Shown here in pieces: positions 1-7,546 of a DNA stretch of 64,000 nt. A program made the translations under genes and the position numbers. The stretch spans positions 1 through 64,000 of the forward strand of contig DASZSW010000008.1 in assembly GCA_035548515.1 (NCBI GenBank). The letters run 5' to 3'. Position 1 is the stretch's first letter. Every line of letters begins with the position of its first letter. This DNA is from DASZQY01 sp035548515. Its GTDB lineage: Bacteria > Pseudomonadota > Alphaproteobacteria > Rhizobiales > Kaistiaceae. The notes beneath the pieces are model-generated. The model worked only from the letters and a program-made list of their open reading frames with translations, had not been told where the DNA came from and ran no database searches.

Positions 1-116
1 GCCTGGGCGAGCCGGTGGGTGACAGTCCGGCGGTGATCGAAGCCCATGATGCTGAGCAGGCTAAGGGCGGCAGATGTCGCCCGTGTGACAGCAAATCCCG
101 CTGTTCCGGCATGGGC
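1..116. other. left edge, no firm gene; possible start of a leftward gene
   Basis: No gene can be established here. On the minus strand an ATG at 47 opens a frame (MGFDHRRTVTHRLAQ...) running off the left edge. It could be the next gene of the leftward operon, but no Shine-Dalgarno motif precedes it and the fragment is too short to identify. Confidence 0.2.
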
Positions 117-698
117 TTAGAAAGCGCGCATGGCGGCCGACACCTGCTCCAGAAACGCCTTCAGCGCCGGCTCCTGGTTGCGGTTCATGTCGTAGAGGGC
201 GAGATAGCGCGAGCGGGCAAGCGGATGGACCAGCGCCCGCAGCGTGCGCTTGAACGCCTTGCGCGGCGCGTCGCCCATCAGGATGGTGCGGAAGCGGGTG
301 CCGCCATAGGTATGCACCGCCGCGATCTTCTTGATGTGCCAGAGGTTGGGGCCGACCTTGCCATTCTCGAGCTTGAAGGAGACGCCGGGCAGGAAGACGC
401 GGTCGCTGAAGCCTTTCAGGATCGCCGGGTAGCCGTAGTTCCAGATCGGGCAGCACAGCACCAGCGCCTCGGCGGCATTGAGGCGGTCGACGTATTGCTG
501 CACCGGCTTCGCGTTGATCGCCTGGTCGTGATAGTCGAGGCGCTCCTGCCGCGACAGCACCGGATCGAAGCCCTCGGCGTAGAGATCGCAGTCGTCGACC
601 TCGTAGCCGCTCGCCGTCAGCGCCTCGATCGTCGCGCGGTGGAGGGCGGCGCTGTAGCTCGTTTCGACCGGGTGGGCGTAGAGGACGAAGACGCGCAT
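117..698 (-). CDS. NAD(P)H-dependent quinone reductase, flavodoxin fold
   Basis: A 193-residue protein of the flavodoxin-like NAD(P)H:quinone oxidoreductase family (KefF/MdaB type), which normally carries FMN or FAD and reduces quinones by two electrons. The start MRVFVLYAHPVETSYSAAL gives the first beta strand and the phosphate-binding loop. CPIWNYGYPAILKGFSDRVF is the typical active-site segment, and length matches the family. It directly follows the FAD oxidoreductase gene (stop at 699, start at 698), so it is the last clear gene of the leftward operon that starts at 6235. It could recycle electrons from that oxidase or protect from quinones made during substrate breakdown. The substrate is unknown. 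Confidence 0.8.
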   Translation of the reverse strand: MRVFVLYAHPVETSYSAALHRATIEALTASGYEVDDCDLYAEGFDPVLSRQERLDYHDQAINAKPVQQYVDRLNAAEALVLCCPIWNYGYPAILKGFSDRVFLPGVSFKLENGKVGPNLWHIKKIAAVHTYGGTRFRTILMGDAPRKAFKRTLRALVHPLARSRYLALYDMNRNQEPALKAFLEQVSAAMRAF

Positions 699-2114
699 CT
701 ACTCCGCAGCCTGCATGCCCGGGAAGAGATAGACCTTGTCGGAGTTGAGGTCGAAGTCCGGATTCTCCCAGGCGATCATCTTGCCGGGGTTGAGCAGGCC
801 TTTCGGATCGGCCTCCTTCTTGAAAGCGAGTTGCACCGCGTCCGTGCGCTTCATCCCGCCTTCCTCCAGCGTGTAACGGTGCGGGTTGAAGATCGGGCAG
901 CCGTTGTCCTCGTGCAGACGAATGATTTCATCCAGCCGGGTCTCGCTCGTGAAACGCACGATCGGCAGGCCGGTGGCGACGACGTTGCCGTCGAAACGGA
1001 TGAACTCGAGATGGCCGGGCACTTCGTCGCCGAACATTGCCGTCATGCGTGCGACGTCGTCGACGGTGGTCGGGTAAGGGTAGAGCACCTGCAGGTAGGT
1101 GATCGTCGGATCGACCCTTAGCCCCCTCAGCGTTGTGTGGTTCCAGGTCATCTCGTAGACCGGCGGCAGGCCCTTCTTCTCTGCATCGCTGGCTGTGTCG
1201 GAGCGGTAGAGCAGCTCGCCCTTGTCGCGCGCGATCAGCGGCAGCAACGGCTCGATGGCGTGCGGCGCGACCATCATCAGCACGACCGATTGCGCGCGGC
1301 GCAGGAACTTCTGGTGACGCAGGAAATAGTCGTAGGGGGCGGGCGCCGCGACGGTGGCGATTTCCTTGAACAGCAGCCCGTCCTGGTGCGCCATGGCGTA
1401 GGCGAAGCGCACAGCCTGCATGTAGTCGTCGAAGCCCACCATGACGTCGATCCAGTCGTAGGCGGCATCGAGCGGCGCCTCGACCTCGGTGATGATGCCG
1501 TTGGTGCCGTAGGCGTGCATCACCTTGCCGAGTTCGCGACCCTTGATCGAGAGCACCCGCGGCTTGGCCTCCATGGTGACGACGCGCAGCGACAGCACGT
1601 TGCCGACGTCGCGCAGTCCGCCCCAGTTGATCGAGCCGATGCCGCCCGAGCCGCCGGCGACGAAGCCGGCAAGCGAGGCGGTGTTGTAGGTGGAGGGATG
1701 GAGGCGGATTTCCTGCTGCGAGCCGCTACGCGTCTGGCGGTCGATTTCGGCCAGCACGGCGCCGGCCTCCGCCACGACACGGCCGCGGCCGATCGACTTC
1801 ACCTTGTTCATGTCGGCGAGGTTGAGGAGCACGCCGCCGGCGAGCGGCATGGCCTGGCCGTAGTTGCCGGTGCCGGCGCCGCGCGGCGTAACCGGAATGG
1901 CGAGATCGAAACAGGCGGCCAGCACGCGGATGACTTCGCCTTCATCGCGCGGCGAGACGACGATATCGGCGCTGACATGATCGAGCTGGCGCTTCAGCAC
2001 CGGCGAATACCAGAAGAAGTCCCGGCTCTTCTGTTTCACGATCGCCGGGTTGTCCTCGATCTTGAGCCCCGCGAGCGCGGCCTTCAGGCGCGGGATGTCA
2101 TAGCGTTCGCTCAT
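699..2114 (-). CDS. FAD-binding oxidoreductase, VAO/PCMH type (GlcD-like)
   Basis: A 471-residue flavoprotein of the vanillyl-alcohol oxidase superfamily, which includes the glycolate and D-lactate dehydrogenases. The FAD-binding PCMH domain spans about residues 45-230, with PRGAGTGNYGQAMPLAGG as the pyrophosphate loop and a glycine-rich SLAGFVAGGSGGIGSINWGG segment. The C-terminal DPKGLLNPGKMI is the usual end of FAD-linked oxidases. The frame is open further upstream, but MSERYDIPRL at 2114 is the sensible start: its ATG overlaps the stop of the amidohydrolase gene by four bases (ATGA), indicating translational coupling. Its place between a deaminase-like amidohydrolase and a quinone reductase suggests an oxidative step in catabolism of an imported heterocycle. 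The substrate is inferred only from context. Confidence 0.82.
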   Translation of the reverse strand: MSERYDIPRLKAALAGLKIEDNPAIVKQKSRDFFWYSPVLKRQLDHVSADIVVSPRDEGEVIRVLAACFDLAIPVTPRGAGTGNYGQAMPLAGGVLLNLADMNKVKSIGRGRVVAEAGAVLAEIDRQTRSGSQQEIRLHPSTYNTASLAGFVAGGSGGIGSINWGGLRDVGNVLSLRVVTMEAKPRVLSIKGRELGKVMHAYGTNGIITEVEAPLDAAYDWIDVMVGFDDYMQAVRFAYAMAHQDGLLFKEIATVAAPAPYDYFLRHQKFLRRAQSVVLMMVAPHAIEPLLPLIARDKGELLYRSDTASDAEKKGLPPVYEMTWNHTTLRGLRVDPTITYLQVLYPYPTTVDDVARMTAMFGDEVPGHLEFIRFDGNVVATGLPIVRFTSETRLDEIIRLHEDNGCPIFNPHRYTLEEGGMKRTDAVQLAFKKEADPKGLLNPGKMIAWENPDFDLNSDKVYLFPGMQAAE

Positions 2115-3442
2115 CGCTTTCGCCCCATTCTCCTCGGGCCCATGAGATCGTCGAGTTCGCGATAGTCGGGCCGCGTCGTGTCGATCGCCTTGCCCGAGCG
2201 TAGCACCGTGCGCTCGCTTTGCGGACGGGCGAGCAGCTCCGTGAAGGAGCGCGCGCGGAACAGCACGAGATCGGCGGCCGCGCCGGCCGCAATCACCCCG
2301 CGCTGCGGTTGCCCGACGATCGCCGCGGGCGTCCTGGCCACGGCCGCCGGCCAGCCGGCGATCGGATGATCGAGGTGGAGGATGCGCACCGCCTCGCGGA
2401 AGACTTCGACCATGTCGAGGTCGCCGTAGGCGTAGAACGGGTCGCGGGTATTGTCGGAGGCGACCGCCACCGGCACGCCGCGGGCGGCGAGCTCGTGCAC
2501 CAGCGTCACCCCGCGCCAGCGCGGCGTCACCCCCGCCTGCCGGTCCTGCAGGTACATGTTGCACATGGGGAGGGAGACGACCGCGATCTCCGCTTCCGCG
2601 ACACGGTCCATGGTTGCTGAGGCTTCGCTTTCCGGCTGGACGGCAAGCGAACAGCAATGGCCGGCGACGATGCTGCCCGGAAAGTCGATACGCAGCGCGA
2701 CATCGGCGATGGCGCGCAGCGAGCTGGCATCCGGATCGCCGGTTTCGTCGACATGGAAATCGAGGTCGAGGCCGCGGTTGGCGGCGCGCAGCATCAGCGT
2801 CTCCAGCGCCCGCTCCAGTTCCGGGATCATGAAGGTGACGGCGCCGAGGATGCCGCCGTGCTCCGCAACGACGTCGATAAGGTCGTCCGACGCCTCGTTC
2901 AGGAACTCATCGATGGTGACCAGGCATACCGCCTGCAGGTCCACCTTGCCGGCCCACTTCTCGCGCATCTCGGCGAACACTGGCCACGAGATGCGATGCT
3001 GGGGCGCGCGCGAATCCAGATGCGTGCGGATCAGCGTCGTGCCGCCGGCGTAGGCCGAGCGGATGGCGAAATCCATGCGCGCCGCGACGTCCCTTGCTTC
3101 CCAGCGCGTCGTGCGGTCCTCCTCGACCGCGTCGAGCGCGCCGTCGAAGGTTCCGTCGGGGTTCGGCTTGCGTGGCCAGATGTGGCCCTTGTCGAGGTGG
3201 GTGTGCATGTCGACGAAGCCTGGCCACACCATGCCGCCGTCGAGGTCGAGCTTCACGGCGCTCGTGCGCCGGCCCGGCCGGTCGATCCGCTCGATCGTCC
3301 CGTCCTTCACGGTGATGTCGGCGCTCACGAGGCCGTCGCCGTCGGCGGCCGCCGTGTAACCGTCAACAAGGACAGCCGGCAGCGTGGCGTTGGCGAGCAC
3401 GTAGCGCGAAACGCGCGGAATTGCTGCGAAGCCCTTCGCCAT
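2111..3442 (-). CDS. cytosine-deaminase-like amidohydrolase
   Basis: A 443-residue metal-dependent amidohydrolase resembling cytosine deaminase and related nucleobase deaminases. Metal ligands are visible: VDMHTHLDKGHIW (His80 and His82), FHVDETGDPDA (third His), GHCCSL (fourth His) and SDNTRDPF (Asp). The HLDKG and DNxRDPFxxYG strings are characteristic of the cytosine deaminase/N-isopropylammelide branch. The gene sits four bases from the permease gene and overlaps the oxidoreductase gene, so it is in the operon of the THI5/NMT1-type ABC transporter. Cytosolic deamination of an imported pyrimidine- or triazine-like ring is the likely role. True cytosine specificity is not proven. Confidence 0.82.
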   Translation of the reverse strand: MAKGFAAIPRVSRYVLANATLPAVLVDGYTAAADGDGLVSADITVKDGTIERIDRPGRRTSAVKLDLDGGMVWPGFVDMHTHLDKGHIWPRKPNPDGTFDGALDAVEEDRTTRWEARDVAARMDFAIRSAYAGGTTLIRTHLDSRAPQHRISWPVFAEMREKWAGKVDLQAVCLVTIDEFLNEASDDLIDVVAEHGGILGAVTFMIPELERALETLMLRAANRGLDLDFHVDETGDPDASSLRAIADVALRIDFPGSIVAGHCCSLAVQPESEASATMDRVAEAEIAVVSLPMCNMYLQDRQAGVTPRWRGVTLVHELAARGVPVAVASDNTRDPFYAYGDLDMVEVFREAVRILHLDHPIAGWPAAVARTPAAIVGQPQRGVIAAGAAADLVLFRARSFTELLARPQSERTVLRSGKAIDTTRPDYRELDDLMGPRRMGRKR

Positions 3443-3446
3443 GCCG

Positions 3447-4313
3447 TCAGTTCTCGCGGCGGACCGCGCTCTCGTGCCACTTCCTGAGCAGCAGCCACGA
3501 GATCAGGCTGGTGACGCCGTAGATGGCGACTCCCGTCGCCGAGAGCAGGACCAGCGCGGCGAACAGGCGCGGGATGTTCAGCCGGTACTGCGCTTCGAGC
3601 AGTCGGAAGGCGAGCCCCGAACCCGCTCCCGACGAGCCGGCCGCGAATTCAGCCACCACCGCTGCGATCAGCGAGAGACCGCCGGCAATCTTGAGCCCGG
3701 CGAGGAAATAGGGCAGGGCGCCCGGCAGGCGGAGCAGCCACAGCGTCTGCCAGCGGCTGGCGCCGTACAGCTCGAACAGGTTGAGCAGATTGTGGTCGGT
3801 CGATTTCAGGCCCTGCGTCGTGTTTGAGAGCACCGGGAAGAAGGCGACCAGGAAGGCGCAGATGAGCAGCGCGATCTGCGTCGTCGGCGTGTAGATGAGG
3901 ATGAGCGGGGCGATGGCGACGATCGGTGTCACCTGGAGAATCACGGCGTATGGATAAAACGCGAGCTCGATCCAGCGCGACTGCACGAGCAGGATCGCGA
4001 GCGCGCCGCCGCCGACCAGCGCCAGGGCGAGCGACGTGAAGGTAATCTTCAGCGTCACCAGCAACGCCGGCAGCAGGATCGGCCAGTCGGTCGCCAGCGA
4101 CTGGATGATGCGCGACGGAGCCGGCAGGATGTATGGCGGGACATGGGCCAGCGTCGTCCACACCTGCCAGATGACCAGCACGATGGCCAGCATCACGGTC
4201 GGTACGATGATGCGCAGCGCGCGCACGCCGGCCGTCTCACGGAAGCCGGCTTCGGGCACGGCTTCCGCCGCCTCGCGGTTCTGACGCTCGCCGGCGGCCG
4301 CGATCGCGCTCAT
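3447..4313 (-). CDS. ABC transporter permease (SsuC/TauC/ThiX type)
   Basis: A 288-residue inner-membrane permease of the binding-protein-dependent family used for sulfonates, taurine, thiamine precursors and pyrimidines. It has about six hydrophobic segments. The ATPase-contact EAA-like loop reads ELYGASRWQTLWLLRLPGALPY, with the conserved G at the expected distance. An open frame extends upstream, but the MSAIAAAGERQ start at 4313 overlaps the ATPase gene stop by four bases, which fits operon coupling. It is encoded with an ATPase and an NMT1/THI5-like binding protein, so the ligand is probably a heterocyclic base or similar small molecule. Confidence 0.88.
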   Translation of the reverse strand: MSAIAAAGERQNREAAEAVPEAGFRETAGVRALRIIVPTVMLAIVLVIWQVWTTLAHVPPYILPAPSRIIQSLATDWPILLPALLVTLKITFTSLALALVGGGALAILLVQSRWIELAFYPYAVILQVTPIVAIAPLILIYTPTTQIALLICAFLVAFFPVLSNTTQGLKSTDHNLLNLFELYGASRWQTLWLLRLPGALPYFLAGLKIAGGLSLIAAVVAEFAAGSSGAGSGLAFRLLEAQYRLNIPRLFAALVLLSATGVAIYGVTSLISWLLLRKWHESAVRREN

Positions 4314-5149
4314 GTCTCGCCCGCCGCCATGGCCGCATGCAGGGCGTCGGAGGTCAGGCGGCAATAGTCGCCATACTCCGGCGAGGTGCGGAACTCCTCG
4401 CTGCGTGGATAGGGCGCGCCGATGGTCAGCTCGCGGAACACGCGCCCGGGCCGTGGCGCCATCACCACGATGCGCTCGGACAGGTAGACCGATTCGAACA
4501 CCGAATGGGTCACAAAGATCACGGTCCAGCCGAATTGCTCCCACAACTCGAGCAGGTCGTTGTTCAGCTTGAAGCGCGTGATCTCGTCCAGGGCCGCGAA
4601 CGGCTCGTCCATCAACAGCAGCTTCGGCTTGGTGACCAGCGCGCGTGCGATCGATACGCGCATCTTCATGCCGCCGGAGAGCTCGCGCGGATAGGCGTCG
4701 GCGAAGGATTCCAGCCCGACCATGGCGAGCGCCTCCATGATCTGGTCGCGCGCAGTCCGCTGCGACATGCCCTTCAGCCGCAGCGGCAGCCAGACATTGG
4801 CGGCGACGGTTGCCCACGGCATCAGCGTCGGCTCCTGGAAGACGAAGCCGATCTCGCGCTCCGGCTTGCCACGCGCATCGTGCGTTGCGCCGGGCCATTC
4901 GATCGCCCCGGAGCTGGGCTCGCCGAGGCCGGCGATGATGCGCAGCGCCGTCGACTTGCCGCACCCGGAGGGGCCGAGCAGGCTGATGAATTCGCCGGCG
5001 CCGACGTCCAGCGACATGTCCTTCAGCGCCAGCGTGCCGTTGGAGAAGGTCTTGGATATCCCGCGAAGCGAGACGAGCGGGCGCGCGCCGGCCGGGGCAG
5101 GCATCCGGCGCTGGCCGGCAGCGGCTGCGGTTGCGGTCGCGTCAGTCAC
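4310..5149 (-). CDS. ABC transporter ATPase (SsuB/TauB/ThiZ type)
   Basis: A 279-residue nucleotide-binding subunit. Walker A is LGPSGCGKSTALR, the Q-loop is FVFQEPTLMPWATV, the signature is LSGGMKMRVSIARAL, Walker B is LLLMDEPFAALDE and the switch His is in FVTHSVFES. The N-terminal 25 residues are an Ala/Pro-rich extension before the folded domain. It pairs with the permease encoded immediately downstream (four-base overlap). A 69-base gap containing a hairpin separates it from the binding-protein gene, which may keep the ATPase less expressed than the binding protein. Confidence 0.9.
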   Translation of the reverse strand: MTDATATAAAAGQRRMPAPAGARPLVSLRGISKTFSNGTLALKDMSLDVGAGEFISLLGPSGCGKSTALRIIAGLGEPSSGAIEWPGATHDARGKPEREIGFVFQEPTLMPWATVAANVWLPLRLKGMSQRTARDQIMEALAMVGLESFADAYPRELSGGMKMRVSIARALVTKPKLLLMDEPFAALDEITRFKLNNDLLELWEQFGWTVIFVTHSVFESVYLSERIVVMAPRPGRVFRELTIGAPYPRSEEFRTSPEYGDYCRLTSDALHAAMAAGET

Positions 5150-5163
5150 AAGGCTCGTCCTTC

Positions 5164-5202
5164 ACAAAACAGAGGGCCGGCGGATGGCTCCGCCAGCCCC
5201 TC
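5164..5202 (-). terminator. intercistronic hairpin, probable partial terminator
   Basis: On the minus strand just after the binding-protein stop, GAGGG/CCCTC and GGCGGA/TCCGCC pair to form a two-part stem with a small internal loop, followed by TGTTTTG. Such hairpins commonly separate an abundant binding protein from its membrane subunits by attenuating or protecting the mRNA. The U-run is short, so termination would be partial. Confidence 0.45.
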
Positions 5203-5218
5203 GGTCGCAAGGTGCCGG

Positions 5219-6235
5219 CTACTTCGCCAGCTCCATCCCGACCTTCTTACACACGAATTCCGTCGTGTAGTACTTGGACAGGTCGAGATTGGCGGCGATG
5301 ACGTTCGCCTTGACCATCTTGTCGTAGAAGTCCTTGACCGTGGCGTCGCTCATGCAGCCGATGCCGCCGGTCAGCGCCTCGCCGGAGACCACCAGCCCCG
5401 AGTCCTTCATCGTCTTGATCGAGAAGGCGATCTGGTCGTCGGTCATGTCCGGGTTGTCTTTCTTGATCAGCGCATTGGCGGCGGTGTTGTCGCCGTAAAG
5501 ATAATTGTACCAGCCGATTGTGCTGGCATCGACGAAGCGCTGCACCACGTCCTTGTGGGCGGCGAGGTAGTCGGACGTCGTCTCGATCATGGTCGAGTAG
5601 GTGGTCCAGCCGTTGTCGGCGAGCAGGAACACTTTCGGCTCGAATCCGCCGTCCGCGTGGATAACGGCGTAGGGCTCCGACGTAGCGTAACCCTGCTGGC
5701 CCGACATCTTGTCGGCAATGAACGGACCGGGATTGAAGTTGTACGGTTTGAACTGCTCGTCCTTGAAGCCCGGATAGGCCGACTTCATCCACGCGAAATC
5801 GCTGACGAAGAAGTCCTTGCCCATGAACAGCGTCGGCAGCTTGGCGAGATCGGCGAACGTGTCGACGCCGGCATCGGGATGCGCCATCAGGATCTGCGGG
5901 TCCTTCTGGAACATGGCTGCGACCTCGACCAGCGGCACGCCCTGCGCCGCCGCATTGAACGGTTCGAGCAGATTGCCCGCCATGTAGAAGGTCACCTTGC
6001 CGGCCAGCTCGAGCTGGCGGTTCGCGGCCTGCGGCCCGCCTTGAACGATGGTGACGTGCAGGCCGTACTTCTCGTACGTGCCGTCGGCGACCGCCTGATA
6101 GAAACCGCCGTGCTCCGCTTCGGCCAGCCAGTTGGTGCCGAAGGAAACCTCGTCGAGGGCGAACGCCGGTCCGGCGAGCGCCAGCGCCGTCGCCCCCGCC
6201 GCCAGCGCCATCGTCAGGTGCTTGATTGTGGTCAT
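5219..6235 (-). CDS. ABC transporter substrate-binding protein, NMT1/THI5-like
   Basis: A 338-residue periplasmic binding protein of the NMT1/THI5/ThiY family. The signal peptide (MTTIKHLTMALAAGATALALAGPAFA) is followed by the typical first lobe opening VSFGTNWLAEAEHGGFYQAVADG. Homologues bind thiamine precursors, pyrimidines, riboflavin or related heterocycles. An open frame extends 17 codons upstream, but the ATG at 6235 has a good ribosome site (GGAGGCGGAGA) and starts exactly at the signal peptide. It is the first gene of the leftward salvage-like operon, and its promoter should lie in 6236-6500. Cysteines near the C-terminus (GGIGCMSD, EFVCKK) might form a disulfide. Confidence 0.87.
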   Translation of the reverse strand: MTTIKHLTMALAAGATALALAGPAFALDEVSFGTNWLAEAEHGGFYQAVADGTYEKYGLHVTIVQGGPQAANRQLELAGKVTFYMAGNLLEPFNAAAQGVPLVEVAAMFQKDPQILMAHPDAGVDTFADLAKLPTLFMGKDFFVSDFAWMKSAYPGFKDEQFKPYNFNPGPFIADKMSGQQGYATSEPYAVIHADGGFEPKVFLLADNGWTTYSTMIETTSDYLAAHKDVVQRFVDASTIGWYNYLYGDNTAANALIKKDNPDMTDDQIAFSIKTMKDSGLVVSGEALTGGIGCMSDATVKDFYDKMVKANVIAANLDLSKYYTTEFVCKKVGMELAK

Positions 6236-6419
6236 GTTTTTTCTCCGCCTCCATGGCGTGGCAGGGGAGTTAGCATTCATCGCCACGCGTTCCTCTGGAC
6301 CCCGGTGCCGCTCCCCGGGCGGCCCCGCAACGCATTCGATGGTGGTCGCAAGACGTATGCCACGGCGGCGCGCACGGTGCGGCCCGCCAGGTCTCCCTTC
6401 CGGCGCACTTTAGGGCATG

Positions 6420-6475
6420 GCGGTTGCACAAGAAAGCAGCAGTCCCGCGAGCGGCCGATGGCCGCTTGCAACCGC
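6420..6475. repeat. nested inverted repeat
   Basis: Outer arms are GCGGTTGCA at 6420-6428 and TGCAACCGC at 6467-6475 (9 of 9). Inner arms are AGCGGCC at 6450-6456 and GGCCGCT at 6460-6466 around GAT. The inner right arm abuts the outer right arm. It could be an operator for a dimeric regulator or a folded leader RNA. Confidence 0.7.
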
Positions 6476-6504
6476 GCCGGCGGCAATCGTAGCGTGGGTG
6501 CCTG

Positions 6505-6538
6505 AACAGGGGCGGCCAGCTAACAGGGGCGGCCAGCT
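6505..6538 (+). repeat. perfect tandem 17-bp direct repeat
   Basis: The unit AACAGGGGCGGCCAGCT occurs twice head to tail, ending six bases before the ridA start at 6545. It lies where the ridA ribosome site or leader would be, and each unit carries AGGGG. It could be a regulator half-site array or a replication-slippage duplication. Confidence 0.85.
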
Positions 6539-6544
6539 ACAAGA

Positions 6545-6934
6545 ATGATGCGTGCGCTCAATCCGGCGGCCATCCGCGCGCCTTTTGGCCGTTACAGCCA
6601 CGGTGTGGCGGTTCCGGCGGGGGCGCGGCTGGTCTTCTGCTCCGGCCAGCTCGGCCTGAAGCCGGGCGACATGCTGCCGCCGACGGTGGAGGGACAGGCG
6701 GAGGTCTGCTTCCAGAACATCGCCGCGATTCTCGCCGAAGACGGCATGACCCTTGCCGATATCGTGCGCATCAATGCCTACGTCACCCGGCGGGAGCATA
6801 TGCGTGCCTACATGAGCGTCCGCGATCGCTATGTCTCGGAGCCGTTGCCCGCCTCGACGCTGATGGTGGTGGCCGGCTTTACGCGCGAGGAATTCCTGGT
6901 CGAAGTCGAAGCCGTCGCGGCGAAGGTGCCGTGA
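6545..6934 (+). CDS. RidA family (YjgF/YER057c/UK114) protein
   Basis: A 129-residue RidA-family protein. RidA proteins form trimers and hydrolyse reactive enamine/imine intermediates; several subfamily members sit in pyrimidine (RutC-like) or amino-acid catabolic operons. Recognisable pieces are FCSGQLGL near residue 33, the central NIAAILAEDGMTLADIVRINAYVT and the C-terminal EVEAVAAKV. The conserved Arg of canonical RidA, in the IPxxRxA-type position, is not evident: the equivalent C-terminal part reads TREEFLVEVEAVA, so the activity could differ. Two ATGs are adjacent (6545, 6548). It overlaps the LysE-type gene by four bases. Confidence 0.88.
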   Translation: MMRALNPAAIRAPFGRYSHGVAVPAGARLVFCSGQLGLKPGDMLPPTVEGQAEVCFQNIAAILAEDGMTLADIVRINAYVTRREHMRAYMSVRDRYVSEPLPASTLMVVAGFTREEFLVEVEAVAAKVP

Positions 6935-7536
6935 CGACGCTCCACATTCTCCTGCCACTGGCCGCGGCGTGGGCGCTCGCCGTCGTGCTGCCCGGCCCGA
7001 ACTTCCTCGTCATCGTGTGGACTGCGGCGGCGCGGGGCCGTCGCCCGGCGCTGGCGGCCGCGCTCGGCGTGCTGACCGGTGCGCTGTTCTGGATCGCGGC
7101 CGGCCTGTTCGGCCTCAAGGTGTTGTTCGCCGCGCTGCCGGTCGCCGGCACGGCAATCCGGTTACTCGGGGCGGCATATATCGTCTGGTTCGGATTGCAG
7201 ATGCTCTTGCGCCCGGACCGCGCAGGCGGTGCTTCCACCGGCGCGGGCATGGCCGCTTACCGCTCGGGCCTGGCCACGACATTGTCGAATCCCAAGTCGG
7301 CAGCGGTCGCTGCGTCGCTGCTTGCGGCGGGGTTGCCTGCCGACGCTTCCCCCGGACTCGGCGGCGAAGCGTTCGTCATGCTCATCGCAATCTCGAGCTG
7401 CTGGTATCTCGGCGTCGCGCTTGTCGGCTCGCTGCCGCCGCTCGTCGCGCGCCTTATGGCTGCCCGCCGCCGCCTGTCGCAGGTCGCCGGCGTCGTCTTC
7501 ATCCTCTTCGGCCTCAGGCTGGCGGTAGAACCCTAG
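6931..7536 (+). CDS. LysE/RhtB family exporter
   Basis: A 201-residue inner-membrane protein with about six transmembrane segments. The family opening is LPLAAAWALAVVLPGPNFLVIV, where the PGPN motif is diagnostic, and NPKSAAVAASLLAAGLP is the second conserved loop. LysE/RhtB proteins export amino acids and analogues. A GTG start overlaps the ridA stop (GTGA), so the two are translationally coupled. Export of an amino-acid-like or toxic product of the neighbouring catabolic genes is a reasonable inference. Confidence 0.88.
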   Translation: MTTLHILLPLAAAWALAVVLPGPNFLVIVWTAAARGRRPALAAALGVLTGALFWIAAGLFGLKVLFAALPVAGTAIRLLGAAYIVWFGLQMLLRPDRAGGASTGAGMAAYRSGLATTLSNPKSAAVAASLLAAGLPADASPGLGGEAFVMLIAISSCWYLGVALVGSLPPLVARLMAARRRLSQVAGVVFILFGLRLAVEP

Positions 7537-7546
7537 GACTTTTCCG

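Larger units (their letters stand above)
6236..6544. promoter_or_regulatory. divergent control region of the salvage operon and ridA
   Basis: This 309-base gap separates the leftward transporter operon from the rightward ridA set and holds no convincing gene. It carries two repeat structures: a nested inverted repeat at 6420-6475 and a perfect tandem 17-mer at 6505-6538. It should contain both promoters, but I could not assign -35/-10 boxes with confidence in this GC-rich sequence. Confidence 0.55.

Noticed and set aside
1..116. Resemblance of GGTGGGTGACAGTCCGGCGG to an FMN or cobalamin riboswitch segment
   Set aside because: Only one short stretch resembles the conserved core. The remaining helices and the conserved AGCCCGCGAGC-type element are not present.
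4337..6505. 722-codon plus-strand open frame
   Set aside because: It is antisense to the ABC ATPase and binding-protein genes. The encoded sequence is Arg/Gly/His-rich with no domain, as expected from high third-position GC.
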